A stretch of 9,323 bases of DNA from Bacillota bacterium (GCA_012841735.1 DUUE01000403.1:1-9323), one strand, 5' to 3'; counted from the first letter of the stretch, positions 1-6,584 are shown. A program made the numbers and translations. Notes: generated by a model from the sequence alone, not told the origin.

Positions 1-500
1 CCCCTGCCAAGAAGCTGCAAATATTCAGCCTGGAATGATTGAACGCCGATACTGATCTTGGTAACGCCGGCAGCTTTAAGCACTGAAAGCTTTTCCTCGG
101 TTACATCGTACGGGTGCAGTTCTATTCCTACCCCTTCTGTGATACTAAAGTAGCGGTTAAGTTGTTGTATAATCCGTTTTATTTCAGGCGCAAGCAGCGC
201 AGGAGTCCCGCCACCAAAGTAAAGACTTGTCACTTCCTTCTTAACCGCACCGGCGGTCCTGCCCACCAGTTCAATTTCTGTCAGTAAAGCCTCAAGATAT
301 GGTTTAACTGAATTTTCTTCATACAAATACTTGCAATAAGGGCAAAAATCACAGAGTGAGCGGCAAAAGGGGATATGCACATACAAACCCAATTTTTTCG
401 TCTTTTGATAATCCAGTTTATTGTCATATGTATTTGTAAAATGAAATGGCCTGAACGATCTTGTCAGCCATGCTCTTGTTGCTGTTGTCAGTATACTCAT
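1..500 (-). CDS. HemN/HemW-family radical SAM protein (coproporphyrinogen III oxidase-like), 3' end cut by window edge
   Basis: Translating the minus strand from the ATG at 500 gives 166 residues with no stop before the window edge. The family marks are clear. YVHIPFC leads into a CxxxCxxC iron-sulfur/SAM motif (Cys46, 50, 53). They are followed by FGGGTP (95-100, the GGE-like SAM-binding strand), ELHP (127-130, where HemN/HemW usually have ExNP) and SIGVQSF (150-156). Members are cytosolic [4Fe-4S] enzymes: HemN decarboxylates coproporphyrinogen III, while HemW is a haem chaperone. A fourth cysteine (Cys56) gives CX3CX2CX2C, close to but not the same as the CX3CX2CXC of HemN. About 35 residues precede the motif. 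The start has a purine-rich Shine-Dalgarno (506-516, GGGGGAGAGGG read on the minus strand), and no in-frame start lies between it and an upstream stop. It is separated from livF by a terminator and appears to have its own promoter. The family is sure; the exact substrate is not, because the C-terminal half is missing. Confidence 0.88.
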   Translation of the reverse strand, partial: MSILTTATRAWLTRSFRPFHFTNTYDNKLDYQKTKKLGLYVHIPFCRSLCDFCPYCKYLYEENSVKPYLEALLTEIELVGRTAGAVKKEVTSLYFGGGTPALLAPEIKRIIQQLNRYFSITEGVGIELHPYDVTEEKLSVLKAAGVTKISIGVQSFQAEYLQLLGR

Positions 501-533
501 GGTTTCCCTCTCCCCCGAAGATGGCGTGAGTAT

Positions 534-561
534 ATTTTAGCATATCTCCGCCCGCCCTGAA
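534..561 (-). promoter_or_regulatory. Candidate extended -10 promoter for the radical SAM gene
   Basis: On the minus strand TGCTAAAAT (542-534) matches the extended -10 pattern TGnTATAAT with one mismatch in the hexamer. A poor -35 (TTCAGG, 561-556) lies 16 bp upstream. Transcription would start near 527, giving a leader of about 27 nt that contains the ribosome binding site. The preceding terminator at 625-661 makes an independent promoter necessary. This is inferred from motif matching only. Confidence 0.45.
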
Positions 562-624
562 TTCCCGGCTTAAAAAACATACACTGTTGCCTTGCCCTTG
601 AACAGCCCGCCGGCACAGATGAAG

Positions 625-661
625 AAAAGCCTGTTTTGTTGTGACAACAAAACAGGCTTTT
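625..661 (-). terminator. Rho-independent terminator ending the liv operon
   Basis: A perfect 17-bp inverted repeat (625-641 with 645-661) has a 3-nt loop. The arms carry A-runs and T-runs, so either strand ends in a T-rich tail (TTTTCTTC on the minus strand). It starts 22 bp past the livF stop and lies upstream of the radical SAM gene promoter. It should therefore end liv transcription. The symmetrical arms would also work on the plus strand, although no plus-strand gene is seen here. Confidence 0.9.
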
Positions 662-682
662 TATGGCAAGTTGCTTTGCAGG

Positions 683-1393
683 CTACAGACCAAGGTATGC
701 TTTCCTGATATGGTCGCTGTTCAGAAGCTCATCACTGGTACCGCTGGTTACAATCCTGCCGTTTTCCAGGACGTAGGCCCGGTCGGCAATCTCCAGGCTC
801 TGGTTGGCGTTTTGTTCAATCAAAAAGATGGTAAGCCCCAGATCACGCAGGGATTTTAGCATGGCAAACGCTTCTTTGACCAGTTTGGGCGCCAGTCCGT
901 AAGATAATTCGTCAAAAAAGCCCATTTTGGGATTGGACATCAGGCAACGCCCCATGGCCAGCATCTGCCGTTCGCCGCCGCTCAAAGTCTTTGCCAGCTG
1001 CTTCCGCCGTTCTTTTAACCGCGGGAACACGTTGTAAACATACTCCAGCCTGTTTTTCCTGATTTTCCAGTTGTTTTTCAGATAGCTCCCCAGCTCCAGG
1101 TTTTCCTGCACGGACATATCAGGGAACAGCCTTCCCCCTTCCGGCAGATAAGCAATACCATGTTCCACCACTTCATTGGGAGGCAGGCCGGTGATATCCT
1201 GGTCCAGGAAAGACACACTGCCCGCTTTAGGCCGCACCAAGCCGGTAATAGCATTCAGGAGTGTGGTTTTGCCTGCTCCGTTGGCGCCTAACAGGACAAC
1301 TAGTTCTCCCTCCGCAACGTTCAGGGATACATCCCATAAAACTTGGACATTACCATAAGAAACATCTAGATTTTTTACTTCCAACATGAGCAC
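683..1393 (-). CDS. livF: LIV/HAAT-family ABC transporter ATP-binding protein LivF
   Basis: This is the second ATPase of a branched-chain amino acid-type (HAAT) importer. It works at the cytoplasmic face with LivG, driving LivH/LivM. Its 236 residues match the usual LivF length. Visible motifs are Walker A GANGAGKT (36-43), the LivF-typical LPEGGRLFPDMSV stretch (83-95), signature LSGGE (137-141), Walker B ending in Asp161-Glu162, and EQN (193-195). LivF proteins normally have Gln in place of the H-loop His, so Gln194 fits the family. After the Walker B Glu the sequence reads LSYGLAP where PSxGLAP is usual. The start is the GTG at 1393: an AGGAG (1406-1402) sits 8 nt upstream, whereas the in-frame ATG at 1387 would be 14 nt away. 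The gene begins 3 nt after the livG stop, so the two are probably translationally coupled. It is the last gene of the operon. Confidence 0.95.
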   Translation of the reverse strand: MLMLEVKNLDVSYGNVQVLWDVSLNVAEGELVVLLGANGAGKTTLLNAITGLVRPKAGSVSFLDQDITGLPPNEVVEHGIAYLPEGGRLFPDMSVQENLELGSYLKNNWKIRKNRLEYVYNVFPRLKERRKQLAKTLSGGERQMLAMGRCLMSNPKMGFFDELSYGLAPKLVKEAFAMLKSLRDLGLTIFLIEQNANQSLEIADRAYVLENGRIVTSGTSDELLNSDHIRKAYLGL

Positions 1394-1396
1394 GCT

Positions 1397-2116
1397 TCAC
1401 TCTCCTAAGTAAATCTCAATCACAGTTTTGCTGGTGGAGATTTCTTCGGGGGAACCTTCGGCGATTTTCTTCCCGTGGTCAAGAACGACAATCCGTTCGC
1501 AGATATTCATGATGGCTTTCATGACGTGCTCAATCATGATAATGGTTATTCCCCTGTCCCTGATCTTGTTAACCAGTTCCATTGCTTCGCCCACTTCTGT
1601 GGGGTTCAGGCCTGCCATTACTTCATCGAGCATGAGTAGCACCGGGTTGGTTGCCAGTGCCCTGGCTACCTCCACCCGCTTTTGGTCCACAAGTGTCAGG
1701 CTCCCGGCCGGCAGATCACGGAAAGCCGACAGCCCGGTAAAAGCAATGTTTTCCTCCGCTGCTGCCGCCGCCTGGCTCCAGTTACCATTTTCCGGCGCTC
1801 CAAACAGGGCTCCCAGCAGAACATTCTGGAAAACACTCATTTCAGGGAAGACTTTGCATGACTGGAATGTGCGCACCAGGCCTTTGCGGCAAATCACATT
1901 GGGTTTCAGACCGCTGATTTTTTCTCCTTTGAAGAGCACTTTTCCCGCAGTAGGCACGTACGTTCCGGAAATAAGGTTAAAAAGGGTCGTCTTTCCCGCG
2001 CCGTTAGGTCCGATTAACCCCAGGATCTCCCCTTTCTCAACTGTGAGATCAACGCCCGAAACTGCTGCCAGCCCGCCGAAATATTTTGTTAAACCTTCAA
2101 CTTGAAGTATTTGCAT
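1397..2116 (-). CDS. livG: LIV/HAAT-family ABC transporter ATP-binding protein LivG
   Basis: This is the partner ATPase of LivF, 239 residues, cytoplasmic and membrane-associated. Walker A is GPNGAGKT (36-43), the Q-loop lies in VRTFQ (81-85), Walker B ends in Asp164-Glu165, and the H-loop His197 is in EH. The C-terminal EGSPEEI (220-226) is typical of LivG. The ABC signature is unusual: where LSGGQ or the LivG form PYGxQRR is expected, it reads LTLVDQKRVEVARAL (140-154). The segment after Walker B is VMAGL instead of PxAGL. From memory such forms occur in a LivG subgroup, so this need not mean loss of function. The ATG at 2116 has a near-perfect AAGGAGGT Shine-Dalgarno just upstream, inside the end of livM. 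The first 20 nt overlap the livM reading frame, implying coupled translation. Confidence 0.95.
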   Translation of the reverse strand: MQILQVEGLTKYFGGLAAVSGVDLTVEKGEILGLIGPNGAGKTTLFNLISGTYVPTAGKVLFKGEKISGLKPNVICRKGLVRTFQSCKVFPEMSVFQNVLLGALFGAPENGNWSQAAAAAEENIAFTGLSAFRDLPAGSLTLVDQKRVEVARALATNPVLLMLDEVMAGLNPTEVGEAMELVNKIRDRGITIIMIEHVMKAIMNICERIVVLDHGKKIAEGSPEEISTSKTVIEIYLGE

Positions 2117-3083
2117 GTTTACCTCCTTCAGCCTTGAGCCCTTTTTGCCGGGCCTGGGTGGTCAGCTTTTTCCAAATGTTTAGGGCAAGGCCTGTCAGGC
2201 CGTTTGGCAGATAGAGAATTGTCAGCACCATTACGGTTCCGAAGATCAGCATGTAATGGTAGGGGTACTTGGTAATGAGGATCTCCCGCAGGTATGTGAA
2301 AGCGGCGGCACCTACCAGGGGGCCGAGCAGATTCCCCATACCGCCAAAGATTGCCATCAGCGTGGGGAAGAAGGAATAATTCAGGTCAAAGGCAATATAG
2401 CAGTCGATATAAAGCATTCCAGTCGCCATAATGGTACCGGCCATTCCCACGAAAAAGGAGCTTACGGCAAAAGTCAACACTTTCAGGGTGACCACATTGA
2501 TCCCGATATGGGCGGCCGCCTCCTCACAGCTGCCGATACTTTTCAGGGCGAGGCCGTACTTGGAACGTTTGATCAGGTAGATGGTGACCAGCAGCAGCAG
2601 CGTAATCGCAAGCAAAACATAGTAGACGGTGACATCATTGACCCTGGTCACGTAATGTCCCCGCACGCCTGCAATATTGATTTCATACCAGTGCAGAACC
2701 TGTTTAATCAGTTCCACCGAGCTTAAAGTAAAAATGGCAAAATAAATGCCCTTCAGTCTGAGCGTGATGGCGCCGATCAGCAAAGCCAGGGCAAATCCGG
2801 CCACACCGCCGCACACTATCAGCAGGGGGAGAGGCAGTTTATCTCCCAAAAGTCCTGCCGTGTAAAGCCCGGCGCCATAAAATGCCGCCGTGGCCAGGGA
2901 AGTGTAGCCTGTTGTCCCGGAAAAAAGCGACCAGCTTAGAGTCAGGATGACAAACATTAAAACTGTTCTTAAAAGGACAACCGCGTACGGCTTGGCAAAA
3001 GAAGGCAATGCGATCATCAGAGCAATTACCAGCACGATCAGCAGAGGCACAACATACTTGGATATTCTCTCGAGTTGCTTCAT
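2097..3083 (-). CDS. livM: LIV/HAAT-family ABC transporter permease LivM
   Basis: This is the second membrane subunit of the importer, 328 residues and strongly hydrophobic, with many predicted membrane segments starting at about residues 11-30. LivM marks are LKGIYFAIFTL (110-120), the cytoplasmic EAA-type loop that contacts the ATPases (KYGLALKSIGSCEEAA at 175-190, ending in HIGIN) and FGGMGNLLGPLVG (246-258). The C-terminal tail (about 304-328) is polar and basic. The start is the ATG at 3083, served by a GGAGG in the last codons of livH with 9-nt spacing. Another ATG overlapping the livH stop (3090) opens a different frame and gives only a spurious 83-residue product. It follows livH by 6 nt and overlaps livG by 20 nt, as expected for subunits made in fixed ratio. 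Confidence 0.95.
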   Translation of the reverse strand: MKQLERISKYVVPLLIVLVIALMIALPSFAKPYAVVLLRTVLMFVILTLSWSLFSGTTGYTSLATAAFYGAGLYTAGLLGDKLPLPLLIVCGGVAGFALALLIGAITLRLKGIYFAIFTLSSVELIKQVLHWYEINIAGVRGHYVTRVNDVTVYYVLLAITLLLLVTIYLIKRSKYGLALKSIGSCEEAAAHIGINVVTLKVLTFAVSSFFVGMAGTIMATGMLYIDCYIAFDLNYSFFPTLMAIFGGMGNLLGPLVGAAAFTYLREILITKYPYHYMLIFGTVMVLTILYLPNGLTGLALNIWKKLTTQARQKGLKAEGGKHANTSS

Positions 3084-3089
3084 ATGGCA

Positions 3090-3956
3090 TTACCTCCCGA
3101 AAATACCTGACGGCTTAACCAAAAGCAGGACCATAAACAGCAAGTAATAGGCGGCCATATACAGCCCGGGGTCTTTGGAACTGACAATGGCGCCGAAAAT
3201 GCCCAGCAGAAAACCGCCGATCAGGCTGCCCGGTATGCTGCCCAAACCGCCAAGCACAACCACTATAATGGCAATGATGGTATATTGCATCCCCATGGTG
3301 GTATAAATGGGGAAAACCATGCTGATCAGCATGCCGGCAAAACCTGCCATCATGGCGCCAAAAGCAAAACAAAGGGCAAGCATCCTGTTGATGTTGACGC
3401 CCATCAAACCGGCAGCTTCAGGGTCCTGGGAAGCCGCCCTGATTGCTTTCCCTGTCCGTGTCCTTGTCAGGAAGAGGTAAAAGAAAAGACAGATTAAAAC
3501 GGCCGCCACAAGAATTACCAGGCGGTTGGCAGAAAAACGGATATCCCCCAAATAAACCGAGTAAGCCATGTAAGAGTAGCCTTGGACATTTGTGCCCCAA
3601 ATAAAAATGGCAATACTTTGGACTACAAACAGAACACCAAATGCCATCAGCATGGAACTGCCTTCAAAAACTGCGGGGCTCGGGGTTCTGTCTTTTAAAG
3701 TCTTAAAGAGGATTCTATGGATGAGATACCCCACAACAAACAGTACCGGTCCCGCCACAGCCAGGCCAAAAAGCGGGTTAATGCCAAGTTTAGCATGCAG
3801 GATAAAAGTAATGAAAGCCCCTACCATAATAAACTCGCCGTGGGCAATATTTAAAATGCGCGCAACCCCGTATTGCAGACTCAAGCCCACAGCAGTAATG
3901 GCATAAATCCCGCCCAGAAGCAAGCCGTTGACGAGTATGTTGATAAAAGCGATCAT
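3090..3956 (-). CDS. livH: LIV/HAAT-family ABC transporter permease LivH
   Basis: This is the first membrane subunit of the importer, 288 residues, close to the usual LivH length. Family motifs are NGLLLGGIYAITAVGLSLQYG (starting at residue 10), ILNIAHGEF (34-42), the EAA-type ATPase-contact loop TGKAIRAASQDPEAAGLMGVN (starting at 168) and VVLGGLGSIPGSLIGG (233-248). The rest is hydrophobic and consistent with about eight membrane segments. The ATG at 3956 is preceded by AGGAG with 8-nt spacing. A 141-bp spacer with strong secondary structure separates it from livK, unlike the near-zero gaps among the other four genes. LivH would pair with LivM to form the translocation pathway. Confidence 0.95.
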   Translation of the reverse strand: MIAFINILVNGLLLGGIYAITAVGLSLQYGVARILNIAHGEFIMVGAFITFILHAKLGINPLFGLAVAGPVLFVVGYLIHRILFKTLKDRTPSPAVFEGSSMLMAFGVLFVVQSIAIFIWGTNVQGYSYMAYSVYLGDIRFSANRLVILVAAVLICLFFYLFLTRTRTGKAIRAASQDPEAAGLMGVNINRMLALCFAFGAMMAGFAGMLISMVFPIYTTMGMQYTIIAIIVVVLGGLGSIPGSLIGGFLLGIFGAIVSSKDPGLYMAAYYLLFMVLLLVKPSGIFGR

Positions 3957-3989
3957 TTGGTCAACTCCTGTCGGTCAGTCTAGAAAGTG

Positions 3990-4064
3990 GCAGGCTGCCT
4001 AAACGGTTACCGCCGGCAGCGACGGCACCCCCGCCGTGCCGCGGCACCCTTCAGGGCAGCCTGC
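3990..4064 (-). repeat. Nested GC-rich hairpin in the livK-livH spacer
   Basis: A perfect 10-bp inverted repeat (3990-3999 with 4055-4064) encloses a second GC-rich structure. Inside it, CGGCAC at 4023-4028 can pair with GTGCCG at 4036-4041 across a 7-nt loop, and GTGCCG at 4036-4041 also forms a perfect 12-bp palindrome with CGGCAC at 4042-4047. In the livK-livH transcript these are alternative folds within a branched stem. No U-run follows on the minus strand, so it is a poor classical terminator. A 3' protective or processing structure, or partial attenuation that makes livK mRNA more abundant than livHMGF, is the likelier role (inferred). Confidence 0.6.
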
Positions 4065-4097
4065 ATCCTCAGCATTTTTTCTCAGACACGATATACC

Positions 4098-5375
4098 CTA
4101 GGGACCGGGCCATGCCGGTTTGGGGATAAGGGGCTTCGCCGTGGCCTTTTCAGACGGGGCAACTACTTCGAAAATCCCGTTCTGCCACTGGCCTACCTGT
4201 CCGGGATAGCACTCTGCGGGAATACCGCCGTTTTCAAACCAGACTTCTCCCATGACAGTATCAAATTTCTCTGTGGCGATGTAGTCTTTCAGGACTGAGT
4301 TGTCAAGTGTGCCGGCTTTCTCAATAGCCTGTTCGATAACTTGCAGCCCGGAATAGTAGACCGCCTGACCCCACCAGTCAATATTCCTCTGACCACCCTG
4401 ATGCTCAATCAGGCGCTTCGCCAGATCAGCCATGGCAGGCGAAGATTTTTCGTTCCATGCACCCCAGCCCATGACACCTTCCGCTGCCGGTCCAAAAATT
4501 TCGGTAAATACTTCGAGGCAGATTCCGGGGCCGAAAATCATAACTTTGGGATTGTAATCGGACTCTATGCACTGCCCCATAACCTTGAAGTTTTCATCAG
4601 GATAGGCGCAGCACAGCAGGGCTTCCACATTTTTCGCCTTTGCTTCTTCAATCAGAGCCGAAACGTCCTGTACTCCCAGCGGTATGCTCTTGCTGAATTC
4701 AACCGAAATACCGGACATCTCCAGCAAGGGAGCCAGGGCGCCGGAATACTCAATACCGTGCTGGTCAGCAATAAAAATAATACCCGCCGATTTAATACCA
4801 TTTTCAGCCAGCATTTTGACAAACGGCTCCACCTGATGAGTGGCGTAGTTTAACAGGGAGAAGAAATAAGGCAGACTGGCCATCATCGGTTCCAGTTCTT
4901 TTGCACCGCCCTCGGCACCCATCAACAGGTATTCGTGGTCGTTGGCAATGGGCGCCGCTGCATGCAGGAAACCGGTGCTGATGGGAGCCAGCAGCAGATC
5001 GACCTTGTCTTCAACCATCAGTTTCTTCATCAGGTTGATCATGGTGTTCACATCTGAGGTGTCATCGTAAACCCTCAGTTCGACAGGCAGCTCTTTGTCG
5101 TATTCCTTCACATAAATGCCGCCGCGCTCATTAACCTCGTCAACCCACATACGGTAAACAGGACCGAAACAGGATTGATCCTGAATGGCCAGAGGCCCGG
5201 TCAGCGACCTGGCAGCGCCGATGACAATTTTGTCTTTGTCGGGAAGCGGCTTGGCATTGCCGGAATTATCATTGTTGCCGTTGTTGTTCCCGGAATTGCC
5301 GGCACAACCGCTAAGTAACAAAACAAATACCAGACAGGCAACTAGGAAAATAAAGAGAATTGATTTCTTTGTCAC
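4098..5375 (-). CDS. livK: LIV/HAAT-family substrate-binding lipoprotein (LivK-like)
   Basis: This is the extracellular solute receptor of the importer, with 425 residues against roughly 370 for E. coli LivK. A signal peptide (Lys3-Lys4, then hydrophobic 6-20) ends in the lipobox LSGC, so Cys24 should be lipidated and anchor the protein outside the membrane. An Asn/Gly-rich linker (26-41) follows, then a type I periplasmic-binding fold of the Peripla_BP_6 kind: IVIGAARSLTGP near residue 50, DEVNERGG near 80, and a late helix QVIEQAIEKAG. The tail ends in a Pro-rich stretch (KPLIPKPAWPGP). The start is the GTG at 5375, the only reasonable one that leaves a complete signal peptide, with a GGGGG element 9-10 nt upstream. 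It is the first gene of the operon, so its ligand defines the cargo. The protein is divergent enough that leucine/isoleucine/valine cannot be assumed; other amino acids, amides or aromatic acids use this family. Confidence 0.92.
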   Translation of the reverse strand: MTKKSILFIFLVACLVFVLLLSGCAGNSGNNNGNNDNSGNAKPLPDKDKIVIGAARSLTGPLAIQDQSCFGPVYRMWVDEVNERGGIYVKEYDKELPVELRVYDDTSDVNTMINLMKKLMVEDKVDLLLAPISTGFLHAAAPIANDHEYLLMGAEGGAKELEPMMASLPYFFSLLNYATHQVEPFVKMLAENGIKSAGIIFIADQHGIEYSGALAPLLEMSGISVEFSKSIPLGVQDVSALIEEAKAKNVEALLCCAYPDENFKVMGQCIESDYNPKVMIFGPGICLEVFTEIFGPAAEGVMGWGAWNEKSSPAMADLAKRLIEHQGGQRNIDWWGQAVYYSGLQVIEQAIEKAGTLDNSVLKDYIATEKFDTVMGEVWFENGGIPAECYPGQVGQWQNGIFEVVAPSEKATAKPLIPKPAWPGP

Positions 5376-5472
5376 TACGCTTTACCCCCAGTATTATTTA
5401 TTTTCGGTGAACACCAGCGACAAAATTTGCCTTTTTTCTGCCCGGAAAGTTTACCCCCTTTCACCTGGCTTA

Positions 5473-5487
5473 ATTTTTCTGAATTTG
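5473..5487. promoter_or_regulatory. Weak CodY-like box in the livK leader
   Basis: The plus strand reads ATTTTTCTGAATTTG, which matches 11 of 15 positions of the CodY consensus AATTTTCWGAAAATT, including the central CWG. It would lie about 30-45 nt downstream of the proposed livK transcription start, a position compatible with roadblock repression. CodY senses branched-chain amino acids in many Firmicutes and often controls their transport. The region is AT-rich, so a four-mismatch match may be chance. Confidence 0.25.
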
Positions 5488-5524
5488 TCAAAGTATTAAA
5501 ATGTTATAGATATTATATATATTA

Positions 5525-5553
5525 ACAATATATTAAAAGAATTTTTTTGTCAA
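5525..5553 (-). promoter_or_regulatory. Candidate sigma-A promoter of the liv operon
   Basis: On the minus strand a consensus -35 TTGACA (5553-5548) is followed after 17 bp by TATTGT (5530-5525), a four-of-six -10. Transcription would begin near 5518, leaving a leader of about 140 nt before livK. The surroundings are very AT-rich. The 8-bp element TATATTAA occurs twice on the plus strand (5518-5525 and 5529-5536) with an 11-bp, one-helical-turn period across the -10. This could be a regulator site or simply AT-rich promoter DNA. Confidence 0.55.
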
Positions 5554-5555
5554 TT
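5541..5555. promoter_or_regulatory. Second weak CodY-like box over the livK -35
   Basis: Read on the minus strand, AATTGACAAAAAAAT matches 11 of 15 positions of AATTTTCWGAAAATT but lacks the central G. It overlaps the TTGACA hexamer, so a bound repressor would block polymerase. The overlap with a -35 and a T-run also makes a chance match likely. Listed because it pairs with the box at 5473-5487. Confidence 0.15.
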
Positions 5556-5623
5556 TTACCTTTTGCCTTATTGTAAATTTTCCCCCGGTTATGATGTAAC
5601 TTTTTTGCTATTTTGACCAAATA

Positions 5624-5659
5624 CACAAAAAAGGCGGCTCTGTGGACGCCTTTTTTGTG
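5624..5659 (-). terminator. Rho-independent terminator after the UPF0173 gene
   Basis: A perfect 13-bp inverted repeat (5624-5636 with 5647-5659) has a 10-nt loop. The arms end in CACAAAAAAGGCG and its complement, so the minus-strand transcript runs into a six-T stretch. It lies 33 bp past the UPF0173 stop and upstream of the livK promoter, insulating the two units. The symmetry would also allow termination on the plus strand. Confidence 0.88.
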
Positions 5660-5691
5660 CCGGTGGCAACTTCTCCGCAGTCTGCCGCCGG

Positions 5692-6393
5692 CTAAAATGC
5701 AAAGGATTCTCCCGGCTGCAGCACCCTGATTTCAACCCGGGGCGCCTTTTCAGCAGCCAGGGAAATAAAACTGTCAGCATTTTGTTCCAGCACAGGAAAG
5801 GTTTTATAGTGCATGGGCACGGCTAGCCGGGGCTGCAGCAACTGCAGTGCCGCAGCCGCCTGCAGCGGGTCCATGACAAAAACACCGCCAATGGGCAGCA
5901 GGGCGACATCAATCTGATACAGGTCCCCCAAAAGTTTCATCGTGGCAAAAATCCCGGTATCACCTGCATGATACAGCACCTTGCCGTCTTCCAGCGTGAC
6001 AATGAAACCGCAGGGTGTTCCGGCTTCCGCAGAATGAACCGCCTGCGTCATGGTAATGTCAATTCCTTTAACGGTGATACTGCCGCCAATATTCATTCCG
6101 GACCCGCCGTTGACAATATTTTCCGCCGGCACACCATCACGCTTTGCCCGCGCCACCAGTTCAGGCTGGCCGACAAGCACGCCCGACCCTTTTGCTAACA
6201 GGGCGGGAAGGTCGCTGCCGTAATGATCATGATGGTCATGTGTCACCAGGATGACATCGGGCGGCTCCAGCTCCTCCACCCGCACAGGGCAGGCAGGATT
6301 GCCGGAAATCCAGGGGTCAATCAGTACTCTGCCGCCCTGGGCCGTAGTAATGGCAAACGCAGCATGGCCGAGCCACGTAAGCAGGTTTGGCAT
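5692..6393 (-). CDS. UPF0173-type metal-dependent hydrolase (metallo-beta-lactamase fold)
   Basis: This 233-residue cytosolic protein has the usual size of the UPF0173 family. It opens with the family's WLGHAAF (7-13) and LIDPWISGNP (24-33). The metal-binding motif THDHHDHYG (51-59) supplies His52, His54, Asp56 and His57. His120, Asp145 (in AGDTGIF) and His195 (in PMHYKTFP) complete a probable two-metal site. No signal peptide is present. The biological substrate of the family is not established. The frame stays open upstream to a GTG at 6489, but the ATG at 6393 is the better start: it has AGGAGGT with 7-nt spacing and begins at the point where family members begin. The upstream 32 codons are low-complexity and contain a likely -10 element. 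The gene stands alone between hsdR and the liv operon, with its own promoter and terminator. Confidence 0.92.
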   Translation of the reverse strand: MPNLLTWLGHAAFAITTAQGGRVLIDPWISGNPACPVRVEELEPPDVILVTHDHHDHYGSDLPALLAKGSGVLVGQPELVARAKRDGVPAENIVNGGSGMNIGGSITVKGIDITMTQAVHSAEAGTPCGFIVTLEDGKVLYHAGDTGIFATMKLLGDLYQIDVALLPIGGVFVMDPLQAAAALQLLQPRLAVPMHYKTFPVLEQNADSFISLAAEKAPRVEIRVLQPGESFAF

Positions 6394-6400
6394 CACACCA

Positions 6401-6407
6401 ACCTCCT
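6401..6407 (-). promoter_or_regulatory. Ribosome binding site fixing the UPF0173 start
   Basis: AGGAGGT on the minus strand lies 7 nt before the ATG at 6393. It supports that internal start over the GTG at 6489. Confidence 0.85.
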
Positions 6408-6426
6408 GTTTTTCTTTTTGCAAGTA

Positions 6427-6480
6427 ATTATATACATTCAATTCGCTGTCTACACCCTCCTCCCCTTTTTTAAAATTATC
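6427..6480 (-). promoter_or_regulatory. Candidate promoter region of the UPF0173 gene
   Basis: The minus strand has a perfect TATAAT at 6432-6427, about 34 nt before the ATG and with a TG two bases upstream, but no good -35. A second option is GATAAT at 6480-6475 with TTGGTT 16 bp upstream. The 191-bp gap between hsdR and this gene (6394-6584) holds nothing else I can recognise: there is no further gene and no clear hsdR terminator. Confidence 0.35.
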
Positions 6481-6584
6481 GAAGTTCACCTCTCAGAACC
6501 AACAATGCCGAAATACTTCTGCGCTTTAATCTCTCTAAAAACTCCTGAACACATTTGTTACATAAAAGCCATTCATAATACGTT

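Noticed and set aside
492..534. An 8-bp inverted repeat (TATACTCA/TGAGTATA) around the start of the radical SAM gene, a possible translation switch
   Set aside because: The distal arm overlaps the proposed -10 and would lie at or before the transcription start, so the hairpin would not form in the mRNA.
1428..2105. A 225-codon open frame on the plus strand
   Set aside because: It lies wholly antisense to livG, shows no protein family features, and LivG has clear motifs in the opposite frame.
2839..3090. An 83-codon frame starting at the ATG that overlaps the livH stop
   Set aside because: It is out of frame with livM, which has clear family motifs, and its product is cysteine/arginine-rich nonsense.
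4007..4075. A 22-codon Arg/Ala-rich frame on the minus strand in the livK-livH spacer, a possible leader peptide
   Set aside because: It has no good ribosome binding site, and its composition simply follows the GC-rich hairpin sequence.
6394..6489. N-terminal extension of the UPF0173 protein to a GTG at 6489
   Set aside because: The added 32 residues are not typical of the family, the region contains a TATAAT, and a far better ribosome binding site serves the ATG at 6393.
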